Source: Phytophthora sp. 'mugwort' (Eukaryota > Oomycota > Peronosporomycetes > Peronosporales > Peronosporaceae). Taken from it: a stretch of 64,000 bases of DNA. The notes beneath the pieces are model-generated. The model made no database searches. It was not told the DNA's origin and saw only the letters and a program-made list of their open reading frames with translations. Positions 53,117 through 64,000 of this stretch are shown here, piece after piece. The DNA lies in assembly GCA_033558025.1 (NCBI GenBank), contig JAUCEF010000011.1, positions 2,170,001 to 2,234,000 on the forward strand. The letters run 5' to 3'. Positions within the stretch are counted from its first letter, which is position 1, and every line of letters starts with the position of its first letter. The translations under genes were made by a program, and so were the position numbers.

Positions 53117-54585
53117 ATGCGCTCTATCAGCCGCAGCATTACCTCTTTCTTCTTCGAATCCGTTGGGGATGACAAGTCGAGTCCAAAATTTGCTCTGTCA
53201 AGCGCCGCTAGGCTACGAGCACCGACTACTCAAACCTCCTCGGGCACCTTCGCGACAGGTATATACTGACTTCAAGGTCACCTCTGACGACTACTAAGCT
53301 CGGACGCCCGGCTTACTTGAGCGCTACGGGTTCCTGGACGCGCGGATGCGGCAACTCTACCTGTGGATGCGCTGGGTGGTCATGCGGAACCACGCTCTCG
53401 CCGAAGTGGTCGACCTGCTGACCTGCTAAATCACGCGCCTGGACCCGTCTTGCCCAAGACGTTGCTCAAGTTCATGAAGTGGGTAGCAAATGGACTTGGC
53501 GAGCGTCTAGGACGCGATATGGGCGAGCGGTTTGGGCTTCTCTTCGATGGATACTCATGTGAATCGCTGCACTTCCTGGGTCTCTATGCCGTGTAGAGAG
53601 CGGTGAGGAGGTGCAAACAGCTTTGCTGTCCATCTCTCTGCTGACCGATGGTCTCATTGCTGACGACCACATCAATTCTATTACAAGTGTACTGAGTCTG
53701 TACGACAAGGAGACGTCGATGGCCAAGTTCCTAGTGGGGGACAACTGTGCGACCAATCGATTGATAGCCACCAAGATGGAAGTGCCGCTGATTAGCTGTG
53801 CAAGCCATAAATTCAACTTGGCGGTTCAACGAATTTTGGCCAATCATCAGCCACTGCTCAAAGAAGTCAACAACCTGATGGTTCAACTGCGGCATTTCGC
53901 CAAAAGTGCTGACTTGGTTAAGTATACCAGCTTCCGACCCGTGCGGATGAACGTAACGCGATGGTCGTCGGTGGACGACATGTTGGAGCGCTATATGCGA
54001 ATCCGCGACGCTGCGAAGAAGGTCCCTAATGTTGAGGATCTCGTGCCTCGAGTGGATCGTCATCGCAAGATTGAGAACCTGTTTGGTGACTTGAAAGTGC
54101 TGCAAAGTGTTACGATGGCGCTGCAAGATGAGCGCCGGACGCTAGCCGATGTTCGGGTGCTCTTTGATTCGGTAATTGAAAAGTACCAATCTACAGCCAA
54201 GCATCTGGAGCTCACCGCCAATATTGTGCACTCGTCGGACTTTGAGGCCGCCGTTATGAAGGCGTTGAGCGGCTTTCGTGTTGAAGCGGAGCCTGAGCAT
54301 CAACTGACAAGTAGGAAGAGACAATCTGGGGACGACGGCTTCGCTCGGGAGAATTCTTCGCGATGGCAAGAAAAAGCAACTCGAGAGTCGCTAGGTGTAC
54401 CAGTACACCACTCTCCTCAAGCATCTTCCCCCATCAGTAACAGATGTGAGCGCTTATTCTCTCAGTGTAAACTCATCCTCACCCCGTCGCGATCACGCCT
54501 TCTCCCAGCATACTTAGAGCTCATCACCTTTCTGCGTGCAAACAGCACAATATGGAGCGACCTTCCCTTGTCGGCGCTGACATAA
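53117..54585 (+). pseudogene. hAT transposase
   Basis: ATG at 53117 starts MRSISRSITSFFFESVGDD, the N-terminal pattern of oomycete hAT proteins; the BED zinc-finger cysteines are not readable in this frame. A stop and shifts follow, then MGERFGLLFDGYSCESLHFLGLY (53520-53590). From 53596 a long open frame carries LLTDGLIADDH, MAKFLVGDNCATNRLIATKM (catalytic Asp region), CASHKFNLAV and MNVTRWSSVDDML. It ends with the dimerisation domain (SNRCERLFSQCKLIL, LPAYLELITFL). The C-terminal 325 codons are intact, the N-terminal part is not. Confidence 0.75.
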
Positions 54586-54914
54586 CGCCGATGGTGCCGA
54601 CTCGGACTCCGATGATGCGTAGGCAGTAATTGCAATAAGTATTATTGATAGCTCTCCTACTGCAGTGATTATTATCTGTAGCACCAGCTTGTCAGTATAA
54701 TACCCAACTGTATTTTCGGATCCCTGTCATCTATGTTGGACCGAGCGAGACCGAACGTCTCATCCGGGGCACGAGGTTGTCGTTGCTGCGATGGCATGCC
54801 GTCTTGTCATAGCTGCGCTGGCATGCCGGCTTGTCATAGAGTTCGTAGGTTGGTTCTTTTGAGCGGGAAGTTCAAGTTTCTATTGTGGGGCGCATCCTGG
54901 TCAGCTCAAAATGG

Positions 54915-55636
54915 CTAGCTTTTTATTTCGACAGTCACCCGGTTAGGTTCATGCAGTTTCTCCTTTCGACCAGGCCCTATCTTTCGGGGTCGGCCCCGGG
55001 GTGTGCGCGCTCCATTCGAAAATGGAAGCCACTCTACAAATATCTCATGTGAATTGCTTAACCTGCGATTTTGAGTAAGCAGTATTCTTGATTCTAATTG
55101 GTCAAATTTACGGTGTATCGTATATGATGCATTCATTGTTCATCTGCTTTAGCAAAGCGCTTTGCTGATGGAAAATTTATCGTTTTCACCAGACTGATGC
55201 TTCATCAGCTTCGGGAAAAAAGCGCCTTCACAACGTCGAAACGATAGGCACAACGGGTGCTCCTCTCCGAGAGATCATGCATATCATGCTAGAATGTGTC
55301 CAGCAGTACTTGGCGAACGTAGGACTGCGCAGTATAGAACTTCTCATGGAAATGCACATTCCAATGACGCGTCATTGCGCCAGATCTCAAATCCATAAGT
55401 TTGTAGCCTGAGGTTTTTGTATTGTAGCCCAGAAATAGCGAGATCGTAGACCGTGGATCTAGCTTCGTTTTTCGTAGCTCGAGTTTCAGGGGGTACATAG
55501 GCACCAAACAACCCCAATTTCGCAACGGGCGCAGCACTGACTCAGACCCGAATAGCATTTCGAGCGGTGATTTTCCATTCAGAGATGCGCTTGGTAGAGG
55601 CAACACCGACCAATCGATGCTCGAATATTTGAGCAC
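54915..55636 (-). pseudogene. Ty1/copia integrase-region fragment
   Basis: The minus frame 55636-55289 reads SLNGKSPLEMLFGSE, LRNWGCLVPMYPLKLELRKTKLDPRS, SLFLGYNTKTSGYKLMD, which is the GKSPxExxxG...FLGY block downstream of the copia integrase. The next minus frame (55136-54915, SRILLTQNRRLSNSHEIFVEWLPF) may be the following linker. No LTRs recognised. Confidence 0.55.
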
Positions 55637-56064
55637 ACACTTGCTATTTTAAGCGTTACCGCACGCTGGGGCTACAAAGTGGTCCCTGAATATAGGGCTG
55701 ACTAGGCCGGAATATGAAGTGACCGGACATATGAGCCGCACGGATAGCGGTCGCCGAACCTTGGAGATGTCTGGAGTGTGTTCGGTTCCACCCGATTACC
55801 GCAAGTTTCATGTGCAACACAGTACGTCCGTTTCGGACTAAATCCCGATTTCGGGCTTTATTATTTTGGTATCCCAGTCGGCTTTTCAGAAAACGAGACC
55901 TTAGGCCTATTTCGTAGTTGTAACTGAGCTGGTATCAGATTCGGAATGTGGTATACATGTATAGAATCTTGACTGGAACTCCAAACCGAAACTCCTCCTA
56001 AGTACGATCTGAGCACTAACAACATGATCAAAAATGTCCTCTTTCCCCTTATAAGTAATAACCA
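55637..56064. other. Intergenic upstream of golgin
   Basis: No gene recognised and no convincing Inr; CCTTATAAG lies about 20 bases before the ATG. Confidence 0.4.
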
Positions 56065-57867
56065 ATGTGGTCGCGGCTGACGGAAGGCTTGGCGGACATA
56101 GTGGCGCCCGAGGAGGGGGACGAGCAAGAGCGCGAGGACGAAGACCAGCTCTGGAGCCGCTTCACCGCCGTCGTGGCGCCGCCTCCACTTCCTTCGCCAA
56201 GCGGCTCAGCGTCCGCCGCACCTGACGAGGACGAGCAGGAGCAATATATTTGCGAGCTAGAGCGCGCCCTATTACAGCGGAAGAAGCAAAACGAAAACCT
56301 GGAGAATAAAGTAACCCAATAAGGGGGGGTCTTGTTCTCACGTAGAATGCATTGCTTACTAATATTTTTTAACTTGCAAAGTAGGTCCGCGAGCTTGAAA
56401 GTCGGGCGGGGGAGGAGCGACAGCTCAAAAGGCAGCTGAAAGAGCAGGTATAAATGGAGTTTTGCTATAATGATATTATTTTTATTTGGTACTTAATTTT
56501 AAATTACATTGCAGGAGGTGGAGATTACTCAACAGAAGGCTGTTATTGAGAGGCTGCAAGTTGCACGGCATGACACGGTGACGTTGCAGGCTGAAGAGGG
56601 CCAACACTCAGGATCGGATCGTGATCGCCTTGTGCAGGAGTTGCAGCAGTCTCAAGCTGAGGTGAAGATATTGATGGAGTTATTTTTTTTTTTTTTTACT
56701 TTTTGGTAAGAAACTGGCTGACGTTTTGGTGTGTGGTGAGGAGTGTAGGCTGATGCTCTTGCGACACAGTGTCAAGCTCACGAGAAGGAGCTGGTTTCGC
56801 TCCGTGATCGAGTGGAAGAGCTGCAGGCAGCGAATGAAACGCTGCAGGATGATGATCGTGAGATCCGCTCCAGAGCAGCGGAGTATGAGCAAGGGTACAT
56901 GGATTTGCTGGCAGAGCTCGAGAAGATGAAGACGACACATGAAGAGGAAAAGGCAGTTTTGATGGCTAAAAGCGAGGAGCACGCGAGCTCGATCGATAGT
57001 CAGCGATTCTATGATCTGGAGGCTCGACTGACCACATCTGAAGCGGATAAAGCTGTCGCTCAGCAGGATGTTAAGCGGCTGCAGCGTGATTTAGATGCTC
57101 TTGAAGGTGTCCTTCATCAGTTTCAGGTAGACAACAAAGCACAGAAAGAACGCGTTGTTGCGATGGAAGCGGAGCTTGAACACGTGAAGAAAGAGTTGCA
57201 GACGCGACAACCGCTTCGAGAACTGACAAATGGAGAAACGGACGATCTGGAGCGGGTGATTGAAACATTGGCAAAGAAAACACACGAGTGTGACCAGCTT
57301 CGAGAGGTACAGATAGTTGGCATCTATTTAGCAATTTTCTTTTTTTTACTAAACCGTATGCGTGACTTTGGCTAGGCGCTCGAAAGCACAGCGACGCAAT
57401 ACAACTCGGAGCGTGATGTGCTGGACAAAAGACTTGCTGCGCAATTGGTGGTATGCTAACATTTTCGCTAGCTCTGCTAAGCTTTCCTAACTGTTTTTTT
57501 TTTTTATTTTCATGGGTTATTATATCACAGGTGGCATACGTGGATACCTCCAAGAAGGGTGAAGTTCTTCAACTAATGGCGCGAATGATGGTGCGTCGGC
57601 TCATGCAATTAACAAAGAGTTCCAAGGTTTCCTCACAGTTGAATGCGTATAATGTGGCAGGGTTTTACGGAGGAGCAGAAGCGCCGTGTGGGCTTGGGCT
57701 ATCCAATCGAAGGTAATGGCGGAGGTGGAATCTTCTCGTCTATTATCGGCCTCGTATCCCCGGGTGAGGCCGCGAACACTCCCGTGGACCCATCAACGAT
57801 TGAGGGCAAGAGTTTTGCAGATATGTGGTCCGAGTTTTTGCTCGATGAGGCGTCCAAAGGGAAGTGA
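56065..57867 (+). CDS. Golgin with C-terminal GRAB/GRIP-type domain
   Basis: Inferred exons: 56065-56310, 56385-56447, 56515-56661, 56749-57306, 57376-57450, 57531-57590, 57661-57867. All introns are phase 0 with GT..AG, 67-87 bp; total 1356 nt, 451 aa. The short N-terminal segment (MWSRLTEGLADIVAP) is amphipathic. A long coiled coil fills about residues 65-320. The C-terminal region DVLDKRLAAQL...KKGEVLQLMARMMGFTEEQKRRVGLG fits the Arf-binding GRAB domain of Rud3/GMAP-210 (the EVLQLMA...F..EE...VGL pattern). It is probably a Golgi tether recruited by Arf1 that captures vesicles. An acidic tail with DMWSEFLLDE ends the protein. The donor of exon 3 (GTGAAG) is the least certain junction. Confidence 0.8.
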
Positions 57868-58038
57868 TAACTAACTATTTTGATTCCAAAGTCTTAAACA
57901 AGTTGCACAGTATTTTGAAGACGTGAATGCCGAACGATTTGGTTGCGGTTTGTCTATCGAGGCTACCAGTTGATCGATCACATGTGCAGATTAACTTTAA
58001 AACACTCTATTTTGTTCAGTTTTCAACAGAACTCCGGC
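57868..58038. other. Convergent intergenic spacer
   Basis: Short 3' spacer between the golgin and the hydrolase. Confidence 0.6.
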
Positions 58039-59649
58039 TTACAACAAACACTCGAACCACTTCAATGGTTTTTGAGAATCTTTGAAGAAACCATCGTGGG
58101 TCATAAACGCCGTATCTGCGTGGTTCAACTGCGGTTTGTAGAATCGGGACTCGTAGCTGTCTCCGAACAATTGCGGATCGAGGCCGCCCAAGCAGCTCTG
58201 GAACTCCACGAGACCGTCGTTCTCTTTCGATTTGTGTGGGATTACTTTCCCAGCAATGATACTCTGGATTTGGTACTTCGAGAGGACCCCGTGGTAGTTG
58301 TTGCTGCACATTGCCGCGCTTACATTTCGACGGTAGGCCTCCTGCGCGGCTGTGTACGCGGCGTTTATAGCCGTGGTGCTGTACTTACCGCCTTGGTAAG
58401 AGACCGACTTACGCGCGGCGGAAGCAGGACATTGACCGAGGAATTCCAGCACTTTGGCTCCAATTGGCGTGATCTCATGGTCGCACAAGTCCTGAATGTA
58501 ATCTGCACCCATACTTCCTGTCATCGGTGCACTAAGACTCACCCAGGTCGTGCTCTCAGCGAATCTACACTTCCCAGTGGCAAGCGCCGACGCCATGACA
58601 AGCCCACCCATCGAGTGTGTCACGACAATAGTGTTTAAAACTGTGCGCGATGTCAGGTCACTAGTTTCACTCATGGAAAGCGAGAAATCGCAGAACTTTT
58701 GCTTCAGTGTGTCATTTGTCCATCCAGCGTCGACCGTGTTCAAGTCAGCGTACTTGATCATCGAGCAGCAAGGGGCATGGTCGCCGATATCCCCGAATTT
58801 AGTAGGCTTGTCTTGCAACTGTGTTTTTTCGTGCGGGTTACCCATTCCATGGAAGAAGATGCACGGACGAGGCGTGGATTTACACTTGCATCTGTCTGCC
58901 TGGATCGCTACGGGTGCACTTGCCTTGAGGTCCCTGGACGCAGAAGACGGGAGAGCTTCACCTGTAAGCAGAGAGAGCGCTGACATTGTAACCGGTGCAG
59001 GCTTCACAATGACAGGACAAGCGCCAATCTTGTCACTTTTAAGTAATCGTGCTGAGAAGTTTCGGATCGGACTTGGCAAATACGCCACCGTCATCGTCAC
59101 GTCAAGTCCGTACGCAATGAACCCGGATGGACCTGATGCACAAATGACAAAGTCAACTCCGCCAAAGGATGTCTGGAACAGAGACCCGCCGGGACACTCG
59201 ATGCGTTCACCGTCGACAGACGCGTCCGGTACTGCAGTAGCGTTGTTGAGAGCTGGAAATATCAGTTCAAATGGCAGGACGGTTGGAAGACATTGCACAG
59301 TTCGCGAGACCCCGTCGCCAGAGCTTTCTACCATGTACGAGGTGCCGTTCACGAGCATATAGGTGTACCGGGTATTGTCTTCTATAAAGTTGGCGAAGCC
59401 GTCATATCGCAAGGTGCTGTCATCATTGGACACGACTGGAGTTGCGAATATGTCAAAGACGGACTGGCCATGAATCTTCATATTTTTCCCCTTGAGTGTA
59501 CCTTGCAGTCTCAGCGAAGGCACTTTTGACAACGATTTCTTGAGCCAAACTACTTCTCGTTCAACGAAGTCATTCAGGGGCACGGCAACCGCGACGAGGG
59601 CCAGAAGCGCGAACATGATGGTCATCATCGATACACGAGAAGCTAGCAT
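58039..59649 (-). CDS. Secreted alpha/beta-hydrolase (lipase-like)
   Basis: Single-exon protein of 536 aa starting MLASRVSMMTIMFALLALVA, a clear signal peptide. The C-terminal half is an alpha/beta-hydrolase: CIFFHGMGNPHE (oxyanion region), TIVVTHSMGGLVMASA with nucleophile Ser346, ENDGLVEFQSCLG with Asp478 as the likely acid, and LNHADTAFMTHDG with His510 as the likely base. Several Cys residues and N-x-S/T sites fit an extracellular glycoprotein. The N-terminal half (about 30-270) is a beta-rich domain I do not recognise. Oomycetes secrete large families of such hydrolases. The open frame extends 34 codons upstream, but this Met gives the signal peptide; a TATA-like CTATAAAAACC lies just before it. 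Confidence 0.85.
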   Translation of the reverse strand: MLASRVSMMTIMFALLALVAVAVPLNDFVEREVVWLKKSLSKVPSLRLQGTLKGKNMKIHGQSVFDIFATPVVSNDDSTLRYDGFANFIEDNTRYTYMLVNGTSYMVESSGDGVSRTVQCLPTVLPFELIFPALNNATAVPDASVDGERIECPGGSLFQTSFGGVDFVICASGPSGFIAYGLDVTMTVAYLPSPIRNFSARLLKSDKIGACPVIVKPAPVTMSALSLLTGEALPSSASRDLKASAPVAIQADRCKCKSTPRPCIFFHGMGNPHEKTQLQDKPTKFGDIGDHAPCCSMIKYADLNTVDAGWTNDTLKQKFCDFSLSMSETSDLTSRTVLNTIVVTHSMGGLVMASALATGKCRFAESTTWVSLSAPMTGSMGADYIQDLCDHEITPIGAKVLEFLGQCPASAARKSVSYQGGKYSTTAINAAYTAAQEAYRRNVSAAMCSNNYHGVLSKYQIQSIIAGKVIPHKSKENDGLVEFQSCLGGLDPQLFGDSYESRFYKPQLNHADTAFMTHDGFFKDSQKPLKWFECLL

Positions 59650-59974
59650 CGTACGGGTTTTTATAGCTAGAGGAGTAGCCGAATGCCTGTCGATTTGAGG
59701 TTTCAAGAGTGAGCGATCGGTCGTAAACCGATTTGTCGTTCCTACGATCAAGACAATTTGATGGTGAGCGATTTTTCATACTTTTTCATGCAGCGTAAAC
59801 GATAGCTGGCTTATCTTACTGTATGTCGGCTTGTCATCTTTTTGATTACCGATAACAATGCAGTACTGTATACCGTGTTAAAACTGTCACCCTGTGTTAA
59901 TTGTCACCCTCCCATCCTATTCACCCAATTGGCGAGAGAGCGCAAAGCTGTGCTAATTGTCGCGTTGAAATGGG
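59650..59974. other. Intergenic, no gene
   Basis: 5' flank of the hydrolase. A TGTCACCCT-type string repeats near 59886-59908; nothing else stands out. Confidence 0.4.
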
Positions 59975-60529
59975 ATGATAGATAACAAACGATATGACTT
60001 TGATGGTGATAAAGTCTCTTGGGAGTCCTTAGTCCCTGTCTGCATTAAGATGGGTGCCAAGGTGAGTCTAATCTACAATGACTACCTGTCAATCCATCCT
60101 GGCATTACATTTTCCTCCATATGGACCGATTCCGAAACAACTTGAGAATTGTATTGGCAGAGCCGCGGCAAGTTTAGCTTGAATTCGCAATACAATATTG
60201 AGAATACGGTAGCTACATGTTTAAGTTCCACGTCCGGTAGTACTAAAGTAAAGAGTCGATAAGCCTGTGGAGATGTAAACGCACCTATGGGTATTGTACT
60301 TAAGTATTTGATACTTGAGCAAGATAATGTGAGCAAAGTAATGGTTGATCTGCTCGCCTTGTGCGCTAAACATGAGCATATATGTACGTACAAAATAACA
60401 AAGGCGTGGAGCTGGGCCAAATGCGATTCATCACGTAATGCATTTTTAGTTATTCGGCGAGAGAACGAAGTTAAACCGCCCAGAAAGCTGTTCGGTTCAA
60501 ATTACAGACGCCACACAGAATCTTTTTAA
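59975..60529 (+). pseudogene. Unknown coding relic, two in-frame stops
   Basis: One plus frame reads from ATG 59975 (MIDNKRYDFDGDKVSWESL) to the TAA at 60527-60529, interrupted only by TGA near 60143 and TAA near 60258. The text between stops is protein-like (ELYWQSRGKFSLNSQYNIEN; ACGDVNAPMGIVLKYLILEQ). About 183 codons. No family recognised; an element-borne or decayed host gene. Confidence 0.4.
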
Positions 60530-60917
60530 AAGCCATACAGGTCGTCTCACTGTTTCCTGCAATCCAGATGAACGATAGTAACTCAGCAAGTTTTCATCTG
60601 GGCTACAGCTTATTATTGTCGTTAACACTTTGCCCACCAAAAGAGTAACCAACGTTGAGTTTGATAGTAAAATTACCTCCGAACAAACTTATTTTATTTT
60701 AACCAATCTTTCGAAAAGGAGTTTCCGAATGCCTACCCACTGCCATCTGAGCGTTCTTGATGGAGGACGTGGAGCACCCGCTCGCGTACCGCTTATCAGA
60801 ATAGGACTAGTGTCGGTTGGCGGCATGGGCGCACGCAGCCATTCACACATCGAGTGAGGCCTTTGGGGAAGGCCTCACAGTCGAGTGACGCTGGAAACTG
60901 CGACCAGAGTCAACCAA
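60530..60917. promoter_or_regulatory. Intergenic / promoter region
   Basis: No gene seen. CCATTCA near 60839 (6 of 7 matches to YCAYTYY) lies about 75 bases before the next ATG and may be its initiator. A palindromic AGGCCTTtggggAAGGCCT lies at 60857-60874. Confidence 0.35.
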
Positions 60918-61542
60918 ATGGATGCGGCGTACACTGTCGGGCACAGCGTCGAAGTGGACGGAGATGAATGGATTGACCTGGGACCATTGCCGACGAGGTG
61001 CAACGACGAGGCTACTGCGGCTTCGCCAACGTTTAGTCAAGGGGTGGAGCACAAAGCCAACAAGAACCCGTTTTGGCCTCAGGTACCGCCAAAACTCGAG
61101 ATGTCGGGACCAAGTGCACCTTCGGAGCCGATGACTGAACCTGAGCCAGAACCAGGATTAAATGTATTGACAAAGCTGGAGAAGCGGGGCCAGCAGGAGA
61201 AGATTTTCAAGGTGGCAGAAACTATAAATTCAAGTCTACCAGCTCTTGCTCCTGCGCGTGCTCCCATGTCGAAGGCGGCGAGATCGAAAGAGGTACGCTC
61301 ATTGTGCCATCTGTTGTTGTGACATCCGTTTTTTTATTTGATTTGAATTTTTTGGATGGGGAGCATCATCGTCTACAGTAGTAATTTTTTATTTTTCGAA
61401 TGAACAGGCTTTGATGGCTTTCTATTTGAGCCGAGCGAAACAAATGGAAGCGAAGCACAAGAAAATAGTTGTTTCGCCAACGCAGCCTCTGGTAATTAGC
61501 TCGTTACAAGATTCTGAGTGCTCAGCACCGATTGGATTCTAG
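60918..61542 (+). CDS. Small two-exon gene, unknown function
   Basis: Exons 60918-61292 and 61408-61542 (donor GTACGC, acceptor GAACAG; phase 0), 169 aa. Starts MDAAYTVGHSVEVDGDEWIDLG. A Pro/Glu-rich middle (PSEPMTEPEPEPG) is followed by a helix-forming basic C-terminal region (ALMAFYLSRAKQMEAKHKKI). No domain recognised. The GTG 33 bases upstream is in frame but the ATG is preferred. Confidence 0.6.
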
Positions 61543-62145
61543 ACCGATCGCTTTGAGCTGCTTAAAAACAAAAAAAAAAGAGATGCAATAGACACCTGCG
61601 TACTGCCTTTGCTATACTTTACTTCTACTGTCGACGAGTCGATTACAACCAAGTTCTTCATAGAACGTTTTTCTTAGAGGTAATGCGAATATGGATGACC
61701 TCATCTTGTCATGTACAGTTTGAAGGTCAGTCACCCGATCACATCCCCGCTCCAAAACGCGCTCGAGATACTCGACGCTTGGACGAGGAGTTCACTTTTA
61801 CACACGAAGTTTATAAATTGAGACGAGACCTCGACGAGCGCCAGGCATGCGCGTGGTTTCTCAGTCCTTGACATTGAAACTTCTGAGATGATATGCGGCG
61901 GCGACGTCTGGAAAATGAAAACACGTCCGATGCAGCATAATGTGTTAGCAATTGCTTGTACGTATCCATTGGACTGGATATTTCCAGCCGCTTAGCATAC
62001 ACACGACGCTTTTTGCGTTTTAGGGCTTTAATTTTTTTATAGTTAAATAAAAGCTCTTTCAAGGACTCTTCGCAACCATGAAGTGGTTTGGTGATCTATT
62101 GCATAGCAACAAGCAAAATAATCTTATGATACATGCTCTCACGGC
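61543..62145. other. Unresolved, possible short exons
   Basis: A plus frame (61683-61871) contains KRARDTRRLDEEFTFTHEVYKLRRDLDERQ-like sequence in two natural-looking halves. The minus strand (62062-61811) contains RRVYAKRLEISSPMDTYK. They overlap, so at most one is real. I could not build a spliced gene from either. Confidence 0.25.
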
Positions 62146-64000
62146 TCAATTCTTTTGTTTGGACATCCATGCAGTCCGCTGACGGTCCTCCATGCTGCCT
62201 ATTAATCCTACGGCTTCGTCGCTAACCACGCGTATTAGTCCTGGCTTTGGCTTTGGAAACTCGCGTAGATACTTAGCCGAAATTGTTCCGGTACTTTTCA
62301 TTGCGGCTCTAGCATTCCCAGGAGCTGCGGATGTCGCCCTTGCACGGCCTGAAACTAACTTCGGAGGTGCAGTAATGACTCGCAATGCAGTAGCTGGGCG
62401 TGGTTTCAGAGTTCCCTGAGTTGTGTGTCCGCTTCTGCCACTACCAATCGTACAGATACTTCGATTGCTGCCCGAATCGCCTGAGAGACTGTTATGCAGT
62501 GAACTTGGAGTACGAACCCGAAGTGACGGCATTGATAGCGAAGGTGTTAAATGCTACCAAAAATGGTTAGTGGCAGTACTCGATCAAAGTCAGTACACAC
62601 ATAAGGGAGATGCGTGTGAATATACAGCTCTTACCGTTCGAGGGATCGCAAGGGCAGATGTCGAAATAGGCGATAGTTGAGGCACAGGTAGAGGCTCTGG
62701 CGGAACTTCTTCATAGTCACGAAAGTGGAGCTCAGACAGAGGCAACGCTGGATAATGGCCAAGCTGTAGCGGTGAACCCAGGCTCAAACATCGTGGCGAA
62801 TGGAGCCCGCACTCTGACGAAGAATTTAAGAAGGCGTCGGTGGCAAGACGTTGCTGGAGCTGTGAAGAAACGTCAGCATTTTCCCGATTTTCGAGGTCAG
62901 TAGACACAATTTACTTACATCAAATCGCTTACGAGACATTGTAGCAGCTCCATCAACCCATTCCGGGCCTTCTACGATGGATTCGCCCTGTAACAAGACC
63001 ACACCCGAAGCCACACTCATCGTTGTAGGGAGGGTAGCTGCATTAAACTCCGTCCCATCAGCAACAAACGTCCGGCTCGTAGCGGTACCAGCTTCTTGCT
63101 CGTAGCGCCACAGACTTCGAGTACTATTCCACCCGCTGTTGGAATGTCCTGACAAAGATTCCGTCGAAGAGGGTTTTCGAGTTAATCCTCGACGCGAGAG
63201 CGAATCCGTTAAAAGCGTTGACTTTCGCTGTTGTTGTAACGCGGTATCATTAACACTTGCTGACTGAGACCGCCGCTTTGACTGATGCTGCGGATTTTCA
63301 GCTATGCTGTGGATTTTTGTTGACATTGACTGGAGACTTCTTGCTGTAGACTCCTGGACGCTTGATGGACGACGACTTGTTCGCCGTGTAGTAGCTGGAA
63401 TGCTACCATCATTATCAGTACCAAGGAGGCTCCCAGTAGATAATTCGCCGAGATCTACAATCGAAGAGAAGCTGTCGACATTGGTTTTCATCCGCACTGG
63501 TGTTGCTGCTAAAGCTGCCACTACATTTGGAGAGAGAGCAGCGATCACACCAACCTCCATCGACACACGGGTGTCCGGAACGGTGAATGCTCGAGCTACA
63601 GTGACCCACTTGGAAAACCCAGACTTCCGTGTTGATACCTCGAGGCTCTTTAGGCATTTCTCGCGCCATTCTCTTATCTCCTGTAGCACCAAACGCTTTA
63701 CTTATCGGATTGCTGAAAAAGAAAGACAATAGCGGCACGTACGGGCTTCTCGTCGTCCGGATCTCCTTGTCTCTCGGTTGTCTGAATTGAAGGCGTGGCT
63801 GCGGTTGTCTTCTCGGTTCCCACTGGTTCAGAAGCAACCGTGAATAAGCAATACATCATTTATACACTTTACTGGAACGTACCAGTGCTAGCCTTTTTCC
63901 GCCTCCGCGTGGGTGACATTGCAGCACGAGATCGCAGCTTGTCCGGTGAGCTTCCAACGCGTGAAGCCGGCGCTGATGACGTTTTGGACTGTAGCGCGCT
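62146..64000 (-). CDS. Ser/Thr-rich conserved-type gene, 5' end off window
   Basis: Inferred exons: 63883-64000 (continues past the right edge), 63743-63822, 62919-63680, 62635-62859, 62146-62553. Every junction keeps frame (donors GTACGT, GTACGT, GTAAGT, GTAAGA; introns 59-81 bp), lea ding to the TGA at 62146. At least 530 residues. The N-terminal visible part is basic (MSPTRRRKKAS). An ordered-looking segment follows (EIREWREKCLKSLEVSTRK...KWVTVARAFTVPD), then long Ser/Arg-rich low-complexity sequence (RRTSRRPSSVQ) and a basic C-terminus. No catalytic domain is visible. It may be a phospho-regulated scaffold, a guess from composition only. Confidence 0.7.

Overview
The window looks like a gene-sparse, repeat-rich piece of an oomycete nuclear genome, most likely a Phytophthora or a close relative. 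The evidence is short introns (57-96 bp) with GTRNGT donors, an oomycete-type Inr/FPR core promoter in front of the first gene, and a mix of MULE, Harbinger, hAT, piggyBac, Tc1, Polinton and LINE relics typical of that group. A nuclear copy of mitochondrial cox1 also reads like oomycete cox1. All family assignments were made by eye from motifs; no database search was run.

Host genes sit in small islands. (1) At 0.5-1.7 kb is a radical SAM/SPASM enzyme. (2) At 27.9-31.5 kb are a membrane coiled-coil protein, a uroporphyrinogen-III C-methyltransferase (siroheme pathway) and a convergent two-domain FKBP isomerase. (3) At 34.9-39.5 kb two tandem R1R2R3-Myb genes lie on the minus strand. Their start codons sit on 4-nt exons followed by microexons. 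(4) At 56.1-64.0 kb are a GRAB/GRIP-type golgin with seven exons, a secreted serine hydrolase, a small two-exon gene of unknown function, and the 3' part of a Ser-rich conserved gene that runs off the right edge.

The rest is transposon sediment. 2.8-26 kb holds broken hAT, LINE, Harbinger (with another DDE element nested in it), MULE and Tc1 copies. Two elements have complete ends with 9-bp target duplications: a ~1.0-kb non-autonomous MULE-like element (26096-27118) and a ~2.85-kb coding MULE (31610-34458) that landed about 90 bp upstream of the FKBP gene. 43.4-49.0 kb is an AT-rich Polinton/Maverick remnant. It has an integrase tail with chromodomain, several virion-type ORFs with stops and frameshifts, and an opposite-strand fibre-like protein ending in a peptidase-S74 intramolecular chaperone domain. 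A piggyBac element (49163-51944, TTAA on both sides) abuts it, followed by a cox1 NUMT (52.43-52.77 kb) and a hAT copy.

The most interesting material is the Polinton with its S74 fibre gene, the conserved start-codon microexons in the Myb pair, the archaeal-looking radical SAM enzyme, and several long perfect hairpins (9652-9741, 20545-20628) with no element assigned.
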